64,000 bases of DNA from Thermus caldifontis (GTDB lineage: Bacteria > Deinococcota > Deinococci > Deinococcales > Thermaceae), in the NCBI RefSeq assembly GCF_003336745.1, contig NZ_QGMX01000001.1:186001-250000 (forward strand), given 5' to 3'. Below the pieces are notes generated by a model that searched no databases, was not told the origin of the DNA, and saw only the letters and a program-made list of their open reading frames with translations. Positions 57,716-64,000 of this stretch are shown piece after piece. Every line of letters starts with the position of its first letter. Positions within the stretch are counted from its first letter, which is position 1. The position numbers were made by a program, and so were the translations under genes.

Positions 57716-58310
57716 GGCCTTCCTCCCTCTCCCCCAAGCGCCTTTCCGTACCCGCCTGCAGGCGCTTTAGATTCTCCCGGTGGGTCCAGAAGATGAGAAG
57801 GGCCATGAGGGCCACAGTGGCCACCTCCCAAAAGGGGCGGGCCAAGGCCAGGGCCAGGACCGTGGCCGCCACCCCCCCGGTCATGCTCCCCGCGGACACG
57901 TACCGGGTGAGGAGCATCACCGACACCCCGATGGGGAAAGTCCACAGGGCCAGGACGGGATCCAGAAAGAGGAGGGTGCCAAAGCTGGTGGCCACCCCCT
58001 TCCCTCCCTTAAACCCCAGGAAGAGGGAGTAGTTGTGGCCCAACACCGCCGCCAAGGCCACCCCGCCCAAAAGCGGGCCCTCTATTCCCACCGCCCGGGC
58101 GATAAGCACGGCAAGCCCCCCCTTGAAGACGTCAAAAAGGGCCACCACCAAGGCCGGCCCCGGTCCCAAAACCCTAAGGACATTGGTGGCCCCTATGTTC
58201 CCCGAGCCCACCTTGCGGATATCCACCCGGTAGGTTCTGGCCACCAAAACCCCTGCGGGGATGGACCCAAAGAGATAGGCCAGCAAAAGGACCAAAACCG
58301 CCGACACCAT
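57708..58310 (-). CDS. plsY: acyl-phosphate glycerol-3-phosphate acyltransferase
   Basis: This 200-residue multi-pass membrane enzyme makes lysophosphatidate from acyl-phosphate. Family motifs include YLFGSIPAGVLVARTYRVDIRKVGSGNIGATNVLRVLG (seen in parts), GHNYSLFLGFKGGKGVAT and a final cytoplasmic HRENLKRL. Five membrane segments are expected. TAGAAT seven bases before the ATG suggests leaderless transcription. Confidence 0.95.
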   Translation of the reverse strand: MVSAVLVLLLAYLFGSIPAGVLVARTYRVDIRKVGSGNIGATNVLRVLGPGPALVVALFDVFKGGLAVLIARAVGIEGPLLGGVALAAVLGHNYSLFLGFKGGKGVATSFGTLLFLDPVLALWTFPIGVSVMLLTRYVSAGSMTGGVAATVLALALARPFWEVATVALMALLIFWTHRENLKRLQAGTERRLGEREEGRA

Positions 58311-58317
58311 AGGGAAG

Positions 58318-58323
58318 ATTCTA
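58318..58323 (-). promoter_or_regulatory. -10 box of plsY overlapping a stop codon
   Basis: TAGAAT begins with the TAG stop of the ABC permease gene upstream (58323-58321) and ends seven bases before the plsY ATG. Confidence 0.6.
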
Positions 58324-59094
58324 ACTGCTAGCCGAAGTGTAGCCCCTTAAGGCCACACGAAAGAAAGCCCGGGACAAGAGGAACAAAAAGGAGGCCAGAC
58401 CCCAAGCCCAGAGGGAAACCGTCCCCCGCCCCAAAGCCACCTCCGCCGGCACGGTGGTGAGGAAGGCCACGGGCACCACGAAGGTAAAAAAGACCCGGTA
58501 TAAAGCCGGGTAGGCCCCCACGGGGAACCGCCCCGCCTCCAGAAGCCCCCGCAAAACCTCGGTGACGTTGTAGATCTTCACGAACCAGATGCTGGTGGTG
58601 GCCAGCAAGAACCACAGGCTATAGAGCATCAAGGCCCCCAGAAACCAGTACCCGGCGAAGGCCAGGTAGCCCAAGCCCCCTAGCTCCAGGCGCCCCCCCG
58701 CATATACAAGAAGGCCCATCCCCAGGAGGAAATCCCCCAGGCCCCAAGGGGAAAACACCCTAAAGGAAAGCCAAAACTGGGGGTCCAGGGGCTTTAAGAG
58801 CACGAAGTCCAAGGTACCTTGTTGCACATGTTCCACGATCTTGTTGAGGTTGGGGGCCAAGAGGGTGCTCCCCAGACCCTGAAGGAGGGTAAAGGCCGCC
58901 AAGACCAAAAGGGCCTCCTCCCAGGACCAGCCCCCGGGACGGTACCCCCCTTGGTAGAGGAGAAAGAGGCCGAAAAGGGCCCCAAGAAGGGTGAGGGCTG
59001 AGGAAAGGAGGCCCAGGAGGAAGTTCAGGCGGTACTCCATCTCCGCCGCCAGGCTCAGGCGCAGGAAAAGGGCGAAAACCCTCAGGTAACGCAC
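58321..59094 (-). CDS. ABC-2-type permease (DUF990 family)
   Basis: This 257-residue integral membrane protein has six hydrophobic segments and the QQGTLDFVLLKPLDPQFWLS loop typical of DUF990 permeases. It is encoded divergently from an ATPase and a second DUF990 permease (59126-60909), so the three probably form one exporter with a permease heterodimer. Cargo unknown. GTG start with GGAGAA upstream. Confidence 0.85.
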   Translation of the reverse strand: MRYLRVFALFLRLSLAAEMEYRLNFLLGLLSSALTLLGALFGLFLLYQGGYRPGGWSWEEALLVLAAFTLLQGLGSTLLAPNLNKIVEHVQQGTLDFVLLKPLDPQFWLSFRVFSPWGLGDFLLGMGLLVYAGGRLELGGLGYLAFAGYWFLGALMLYSLWFLLATTSIWFVKIYNVTEVLRGLLEAGRFPVGAYPALYRVFFTFVVPVAFLTTVPAEVALGRGTVSLWAWGLASFLFLLSRAFFRVALRGYTSASS

Positions 59095-59113
59095 TTCTCC
59101 ATTACACCACGGG

Positions 59114-59119
59114 TAGACT
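59114..59119 (+). promoter_or_regulatory. -10 box for the ABC ATPase gene
   Basis: TAGACT ends six bases before the GTG at 59126, again a leaderless arrangement. Confidence 0.55.
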
Positions 59120-59125
59120 TAAGGG

Positions 59126-60136
59126 GTGTCAAGGACGCCTGTGGTTCTAGCCCAGGACCTCACCAAGCACTACCGGGTGGCCCTAAAGGAGGAAAGCCTT
59201 CTCGCCACCTTGCGCCACTTCCTTTTCCGCCAGTACCGCACGGTGCAGGCGGTGGAAGGGGTGGGCTTCCGCATAGACCGAGGGGAGGTGGTGGGCTTCC
59301 TGGGGCCCAATGGGGCCGGAAAAACCACCACCTTGAAGATGCTCACCGGCCTCATCCACCCCACCCGGGGCCAGGCCGTGGTGGCGGGGCATGTACCCTG
59401 GCGGCGGGAAAAGGCCTTCCTGAAGAAGATCACCTTGGTGATGGGCAACAAGCAACAGCTCATCTGGGACCTCCCCGCCTTGGATACCTTCCGCCTCAAC
59501 GCCGCCATCTACGAGATCCCCGAGGAGGAGTTCAAAAAAAGGGTCCGGGAGCTTTCCGAAATGCTTTCCCTCACCGAAAAACTACACCAGCCGGTGCGCA
59601 AGCTCTCCTTAGGGGAAAGGATGAAGGCCGAGCTTCTAGCGGCCCTTCTCCACCGTCCGGAGGTCCTCTTCCTGGACGAGCCCACCTTGGGTCTGGACGT
59701 AAACGCCCAGGTGGCGGTGCGGGAGTTCATCCGGGAGTACAACCGGCGCTACGGGGCCACGGTGCTCCTCACCAGCCACTACATGGCGGATATCGCCGCT
59801 TTGGCAGACCGGGTCTTGGTGATCCATCAAGGGAAGCTCCTCTACGATGGCGCCCTGGAAGGGCTCTTGGAGCGCTTTGCCCCCTACCGGGAGGTGGGGC
59901 TCGTCCTGGCCCAGCCCTTGCCCAAGGAGGCCCTCCTTCCCTTCGGAGAGGTGAGGGTCCTCGAGGGCCTAAAAGCCCGACTTTTAGTGCCCCGGGAACG
60001 GCTCACGGAAAGGGTGGCGGAGATCCTCAATAGGCTTCCCGTGGAGGACCTGGAGGTGCGGGAACCCCCGCTGGAGGAGGTCATCGCCCGGGTATACAAG
60101 ATAGCCCCTTTGGCGCACACCTTGGAGGAAGTATGA
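59126..60136 (+). CDS. ABC exporter ATP-binding protein
   Basis: This 336-residue ATPase has an N-terminal extension (KHYRVALKEESLLATLRHFLFRQYR) seen in the DUF990-associated subgroup, Walker A GPNGAGKTT, signature LSLGERMKAELLAALL, Walker B VLFLDEPTLGLDV, and a C-terminal domain beyond residue 230. Permease genes lie on both sides. GTG start. Confidence 0.92.
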   Translation: MSRTPVVLAQDLTKHYRVALKEESLLATLRHFLFRQYRTVQAVEGVGFRIDRGEVVGFLGPNGAGKTTTLKMLTGLIHPTRGQAVVAGHVPWRREKAFLKKITLVMGNKQQLIWDLPALDTFRLNAAIYEIPEEEFKKRVRELSEMLSLTEKLHQPVRKLSLGERMKAELLAALLHRPEVLFLDEPTLGLDVNAQVAVREFIREYNRRYGATVLLTSHYMADIAALADRVLVIHQGKLLYDGALEGLLERFAPYREVGLVLAQPLPKEALLPFGEVRVLEGLKARLLVPRERLTERVAEILNRLPVEDLEVREPPLEEVIARVYKIAPLAHTLEEV

Positions 60137-60909
60137 GGAAAGCCCGGGTTTTGCTCTCCGTGTACCTGGCCTACATGCTGGAGTACCGGGCCGAGCTATT
60201 CCTCTGGGCCTTGGCGGGAGCCCTTCCCCTCATCCTCCTTGGGGTGTGGACGGAGGCCGCCCGGGGTGGGGATTTCCCCCTTAGCCCCGGGGAGTTTGCC
60301 CGCTACTTCTTAATGGTGTTCCTGGTTCGCCAGGCCACGGTGGTCTGGGTGGTGTGGGAGTTTGAGCGGGATGTGGTGGAGGGCCGGCTCTCCTTCCGGC
60401 TCCTTAGACCCCTGGACCCCTTTTTTGAACACTTAGCCGCCCACGTGGCCGAACGGTTGGCCCGGCTTCCCTTCGTGGTCCTCCTCGTCCTTCTCTTCTT
60501 TTGGATCTTCCCCGAGGCCCGCTTTGTGCCTGAACCCGTTCCCCTTTTGCTGGGGCTTCTCTTCACCTTTTTGGCCTTCTTGCTACGCTACCTGATGCAG
60601 TACACCACCGCCATGCTCACCTTCTTCACCGAGCGGGCGGTTTCCCTGGAGGAGGTCTTCTTCCTCCTCTACCTGTTCCTTTCCGGGACCATTGCGCCCC
60701 TCGAGGTCTTCCCCGAACCCCTAAGGACCCTGGCCCTCCTCACCCCCTTCCCCTACCTGGTCTATCTGCCCGCCGCCCTCCTGGCTGGGCAGGAGGTGGA
60801 CCTCCTCCCGGGGGTCTGGGTCATGCTCTTCTGGGGTGGAACCCTCCTTCTCCTTTGGCGGCTTCTCTGGCGGCTTGGGCTTAGGCACTACTCCGGCCAC
60901 GGAGCATAA
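60133..60909 (+). CDS. ABC-2-type permease (DUF990 family), second subunit
   Basis: This 258-residue six-helix membrane protein carries the EFERDVVEGRLSFRLLRPLDPFFEHLA loop that parallels the loop in the divergent permease. It overlaps the ATPase gene by four bases. The stop TAA lies within the likely -10 box of the next gene. Confidence 0.88.
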   Translation: MRKARVLLSVYLAYMLEYRAELFLWALAGALPLILLGVWTEAARGGDFPLSPGEFARYFLMVFLVRQATVVWVVWEFERDVVEGRLSFRLLRPLDPFFEHLAAHVAERLARLPFVVLLVLLFFWIFPEARFVPEPVPLLLGLLFTFLAFLLRYLMQYTTAMLTFFTERAVSLEEVFFLLYLFLSGTIAPLEVFPEPLRTLALLTPFPYLVYLPAALLAGQEVDLLPGVWVMLFWGGTLLLLWRLLWRLGLRHYSGHGA

Positions 60910-60916
60910 TAGGGGC

Positions 60917-61450
60917 ATGGCCACCCGTTACCGCTTCCGCGTGGAGGAGTTTGAGCGGGCCTTCCGGGGCGTGCCCCGGGTAGAGCTCCTTCGGGGAGAG
61001 GTATACCAGATGAGCCCTAGCGGTCCCAAGCACTTTCTTGCGGTGATGCGCTTAGACCCCAGGTTGAAGGAGGCCCTTCAAGGCAAGGCCTTGGTGGCGG
61101 TGCAGTCCCCCCTCCATCTTGCAGAGGATTCTGAGCCTGAGCCCGACCTCATGGTGCTCAAATCCCCTTTAGAGCGCTACGAAGGCCGACTCCCTAAGCC
61201 TGAGGATGTCCTTCTCCTCATAGCGGTGGCGGACGCCTCCTTGGAGTTTGACCGGGAGGTGAAGCTTCCCCTTTACGCCGAGGCCGGGATTCCCGAGGTG
61301 TGGCTGGTGAACCTCAAGGAGGACCTCCTGGAGGTCTACCGCGAGCCCAAGGAAGGGCGCTACCGCTCCATCCGCCTCCTCTCCCCTTCGGAGGCCGCAA
61401 GCCCCTTGGCCTTCCCCGAGGTCAGCCTGCCTTGGGCACCGTCTCCTTAA
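60917..61450 (+). CDS. Uma2-family (DUF820) putative endonuclease
   Basis: This 177-residue protein is of the PD-(D/E)XK-like Uma2 family. Seen: VELLRGEVYQMSPSGPKHFLAV, SEPEPDLMVLK with the acidic pair, VADASLEFDREVKLPLYAEAGIPEVWLVNL and VYREPKEGRY. These are abundant, function-poor genes in thermophiles and cyanobacteria. ATG 60917 is six bases after CATAAT. The 3' end overlaps the converging cimA by 29 bases. Confidence 0.87.
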   Translation: MATRYRFRVEEFERAFRGVPRVELLRGEVYQMSPSGPKHFLAVMRLDPRLKEALQGKALVAVQSPLHLAEDSEPEPDLMVLKSPLERYEGRLPKPEDVLLLIAVADASLEFDREVKLPLYAEAGIPEVWLVNLKEDLLEVYREPKEGRYRSIRLLSPSEAASPLAFPEVSLPWAPSP

Positions 61451-63005
61451 GGCTGGGGTGGAGGAGGGCGTAGGCGTAGCCGTCGGTGAGGGCCTTAAGG
61501 GAGGCCTCGAGGATGTTCTCGCTGGCCCCCACGGTGCTGAAGCGCTCCTCGCCCCGCTTCATCTCGATCATCACCCGCACCCCGGAGTTGGTGCCCGACT
61601 CCTGGCCGGCGAGGATGCGCACCTTGTAGTCGGTGAGCTCCACGTCGGCAAGCTCCGGGTAAAACTGGAGCACGGCCTTGCGAAAGGCCCTATCCAGGGC
61701 GGAAACCGGCCCCGAGGGGCTTTCTGCGGCGGTGTGCTGCAGGCTTTCCCCCACCCTAACCCGCACCGTGGCCTCGGCCCAGGCGGTGTCCAGGCCGCTT
61801 CCATGTACGAAGACGGAAAACCCCTCCACGTTAAAGGGCAAGCTCCCTCCTTTTAGGCGGTGAGCCAGGAGATAAAAGCTGGCCTCCGCCCCCTCAAAGG
61901 CGTACCCCTCGTACTCCAGGGCCTTGACCTCGTCCAGTAGGCGCTTGGCCTCCTCCTTGGAAAGGTCCACCCCCAGCTCCTGGAGCTTGGCCAGGAGGTT
62001 GGAACGTCCTGCTACATCGGAAACCAGAAAACGCCGGCTATTCCCCACCCACTCGGGGGGGATGTGCTCGTAGGTGCGGGGGTTCTTCAAGACGGCGGAG
62101 ACGTGTACCCCGGCCTTGTGGGCAAAGGCCGACTCCCCCACGTAGGGGGCCCGGCGGTTGGGGGTCTGGTTGGCCCTTTCGTCCACGAAGTGGGAGAGGT
62201 CCTTCAGGCCCTTCAGCCTTTCTTGGGGGATGGCGGGAATGCCGTACTTGAAGACCAGGGTGGGGAGAAAGCTGGTGAGGTTCAGGTTCCCGCACCGCTC
62301 CCCATAGCCGTTGACGGTGCCCTGGGCGTGGGTGGCCCCCGCCCGCACCGCCGCCAAGGCGTTGGCCACCGCCAGCTCGGCGTCGTTGTGGGGATGGATG
62401 CCAATCTTTAGGCGGGGAAAGCGGTCCACCACCGCCTTGGTGATGGCGTACACCTCCTCGGGAAGGGTGCCCCCGTTGGTGTCGCAAAGGACCAGGGTGT
62501 CCGCTCCCCCTTCCGCCGCCGCCTCCAGGGTGGCCAGGGCGTAGCCGGGGTCCTCCTTGTACCCGTCAAAGAAGTGCTCTGCATCGTAGATCACCCGCCT
62601 TCCCCGCTTGGCGAAGAAGGCCACGGTGTCCTGGATCATGCGGAGGTTCTCCTCCAAGGTGGTCTCCAGGGCCTCCAGAACGTGAAGGGTCCAGCTTTTG
62701 CCAAAGAGGACCACCACCGGGGTCTTTGCCCCCAAGAGGGCCAAGACGGAAGGGTCCTCCTCCGGCAAAAGCCCCTTCCGCCTGGTAGCCCCAAAGGCAG
62801 CCAGCCTGGCCTCCCCCAGGTCCACCCCCTTCATCCTTTCAAAGAACTCGGCGTCCTTGGGGTTAGAACCGGGCCAACCCCCTTCAATCACGTGCACCCC
62901 AAAGGCCGCCAGGCGCTTGGCGATGGCCACCTTGTCGTCCACAGAAAGGCTGATGCCTTCCCCTTGCGTTCCATCCCTTAGGGTGGTGTCTAGGATCTCC
63001 ACCAT
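61422..63005 (-). CDS. cimA: (R)-citramalate synthase
   Basis: This 527-residue enzyme condenses pyruvate and acetyl-CoA to citramalate, giving a threonine-independent route to isoleucine. Seen: VEILDTTLRDGTQGEGISL and VHVIEGGWPGSNPKD, the latter separating CimA from LeuA; the metal-binding HPHNDAELAVANAL; and a C-terminal LeuA allosteric domain (about 390-520). It follows leuA with a repeat-derived spacer in between. Confidence 0.93.
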   Translation of the reverse strand: MVEILDTTLRDGTQGEGISLSVDDKVAIAKRLAAFGVHVIEGGWPGSNPKDAEFFERMKGVDLGEARLAAFGATRRKGLLPEEDPSVLALLGAKTPVVVLFGKSWTLHVLEALETTLEENLRMIQDTVAFFAKRGRRVIYDAEHFFDGYKEDPGYALATLEAAAEGGADTLVLCDTNGGTLPEEVYAITKAVVDRFPRLKIGIHPHNDAELAVANALAAVRAGATHAQGTVNGYGERCGNLNLTSFLPTLVFKYGIPAIPQERLKGLKDLSHFVDERANQTPNRRAPYVGESAFAHKAGVHVSAVLKNPRTYEHIPPEWVGNSRRFLVSDVAGRSNLLAKLQELGVDLSKEEAKRLLDEVKALEYEGYAFEGAEASFYLLAHRLKGGSLPFNVEGFSVFVHGSGLDTAWAEATVRVRVGESLQHTAAESPSGPVSALDRAFRKAVLQFYPELADVELTDYKVRILAGQESGTNSGVRVMIEMKRGEERFSTVGASENILEASLKALTDGYAYALLHPSLKETVPKAG

Positions 63006-63026
63006 CTCTTCTCCCCGTGGGCAGCC

Positions 63027-63102
63027 TTATGCCCTCTCTTGCCGTACCCCTGGCCCCAGGAAACCTTGGGGCCTCCACCCTGGCAAGGCCGGGGTGGGGT
63101 AC
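63027..63102 (-). repeat. dispersed MITE-like element, copy 4 (shortened)
   Basis: On the minus strand the sequence begins GTACCCCACCCCGGCC, followed by TTGCCAGGGTGGAGGCCCC, and ends AGAGAGGGCATAA. This parallels the hairpin half and the right end of copy 1 with about 30 bases of the middle lost. It fills the gap between leuA and cimA and starts one base after the leuA stop. Confidence 0.55.
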
Positions 63103-63103
63103 G

Positions 63104-64000
63104 TTAAACCCCCCGCTGCACCTCCTCGATGGAGGGGGGGTGGCGGGTGGCACGGCCGCTGGCCAGCTTGCCGGCGGCGTCCAGGAAGGCCAGGGCGCTG
63201 GCCTCGATGATGTCGGGGGATACCCCCACCCCCACCGCCTGGAGCTCCCCCAGGCGGAGCCTCACCGTCACCTGGCCCAAGGCCTCGGTGGAACCGGTGA
63301 TGGCCTCCACCCGATAAAGCTCCAGTTCGGGCCTAAGGCCGATGGCCTCCTGAATGGCCTTATACACGGCATCCACCGGCCCATCCCCCGTGTGGGTGGC
63401 GAGGCGTTCGCCGTCTGGGGTCTTCACCTTCACCGTGGCCGTGGGCAGGAGGCCCGAGCCAGAGAAGAACTGGGCATGCTCCAGGGTAAAGAGCTGGGAT
63501 GCGGGTTGCCGTTCGCTTTCCACCAGGGCCTGAAGCTCCTCGGCCGACAGGGGGCCTTTCTTCTCGGCGATCTCCTTGAAGCGGGAGAAGAGCACCTTGA
63601 GCTGATCCTCGGAAAGGTCCTTGTAACCCAGGTCCTCGAGGGCCTTCTTGAAGGCCGCCCGCCCCGAGTGCTTGCCCAAGACGATCACCGCGGGGCGCCT
63701 GCCGATGAGCTCGGCGTCCATGATCTCGTAGGTGGAGCGGTGCTTCAGGACGCCATCCTGGTGGATCCCCGACTCGTGGGCGAAGGCGTTGTCCCCCACG
63801 ATGGCCTTGTTGGGGGGCACGGGCATGCCGGTGTAGCGCTCCACCAGGCGGGAAACCCGGTAGATCTCCCGGGTGTTGATCTGGGTCTTGGCCTTGTACC
63901 AGTCCCGGCGCACATAGAGGGCCATGACCACCTCCTCCAAGGCGGTGTTCCCCGCCCGCTCCCCGATGCCGTTCACCGTGCACTCCACCTGCCCCGCCCC
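63104..64000 (-). CDS. leuA: 2-isopropylmalate synthase, C-terminal part (cut by window end)
   Basis: The frame is open to the window edge, giving about 298 residues of the C-terminal half. Seen: the gly-rich TVNGIGERAGNTALEEVVMAL that ends the catalytic barrel, GDNAFAHESGIHQDG, LGKHSGRAAFK, and a C-terminal regulatory domain (about 190-285) for leucine feedback. It begins leucine synthesis from 2-ketoisovalerate and acetyl-CoA. An internal ATG near 63988 is not the start. Confidence 0.93.
   Translation of the reverse strand, partial: GAGQVECTVNGIGERAGNTALEEVVMALYVRRDWYKAKTQINTREIYRVSRLVERYTGMPVPPNKAIVGDNAFAHESGIHQDGVLKHRSTYEIMDAELIGRRPAVIVLGKHSGRAAFKKALEDLGYKDLSEDQLKVLFSRFKEIAEKKGPLSAEELQALVESERQPASQLFTLEHAQFFSGSGLLPTATVKVKTPDGERLATHTGDGPVDAVYKAIQEAIGLRPELELYRVEAITGSTEALGQVTVRLRLGELQAVGVGVSPDIIEASALAFLDAAGKLASGRATRHPPSIEEVQRGV

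Overview
The window is chromosomal DNA from a Thermus species. It is very GC-rich with almost exclusive G/C third positions and tightly packed genes. It carries a nine-gene V/A-type ATPase operon in Thermus order, a family 4 (Fe-S) uracil-DNA glycosylase, RlmO, bacillithiol-type BshB1 and many probable leaderless transcripts (a TANNNT -10 box 5-7 bases before ATG or GTG). Species cannot be fixed from the sequence alone. No prophage, IS transposase, CRISPR array or rRNA was seen.

Layout. 1-9.6 kb is a carboxylic-acid/acyl-CoA catabolism region. A MaoC-type hydratase and a complete Liv-type ABC importer run on the plus strand, followed by 3-hydroxybutyrate dehydrogenase. A minus-strand operon follows with acyl-CoA dehydrogenase, thiolase, a 3-hydroxyacyl-CoA dehydrogenase-like SDR and a CaiB-type CoA-transferase. 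9.6-19.2 kb holds a diguanylate cyclase, lepA with an overlapping histidine kinase, the serine dehydratase beta subunit divergent from an operon of a large membrane protein, a DapA-like aldolase and a tandem WHy lipoprotein, then cdd and a CNNM/CorC-type membrane protein. 19.3-27.3 kb is a MarR-controlled RND efflux operon with two TolC-like proteins, an adaptor, the pump and an alpha/beta hydrolase. 27.3-30 kb is aconitase. 30.2-38.6 kb is the V-ATPase operon on the minus strand. It has a sigma70-like promoter and an internal terminator hairpin right after the c-ring gene.

38.7-46.4 kb (plus) carries rlmO, two small hypotheticals, an MBL-fold hydrolase, a Ser/Thr kinase, an acyl-CoA synthetase and a secreted TPR plus glycosidase-like protein. 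46.4-55.4 kb (minus) carries murJ, a standalone Card1/DUF1887-like PD-(D/E)XK nuclease, tRNA-Leu(UAA), an LCP-family protein, a subtilisin lipoprotein, an unexported BtuF-like protein, hisD, a hypothetical and a membrane-anchored pseudokinase. Divergent from the pseudokinase is a broken merR gene. 56-64 kb has a conserved small protein with udg, bshB1, plsY, a DUF990-type ABC exporter, a Uma2 protein, cimA and the 3' part of leuA.

The strongest unexplained signals are these. A dispersed element of about 108 bp with terminal inverted repeats and a strong central hairpin occurs as three clear copies and one shortened copy; one copy supplies the 3' end of the CaiB-type gene. Two symmetric promoter regions use overlapping -10 boxes that face both ways. 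In several places a -10 box is built over the stop codon of the preceding gene. The standalone Card1-like nuclease and the pseudokinase operon are the best candidates for undescribed functions.
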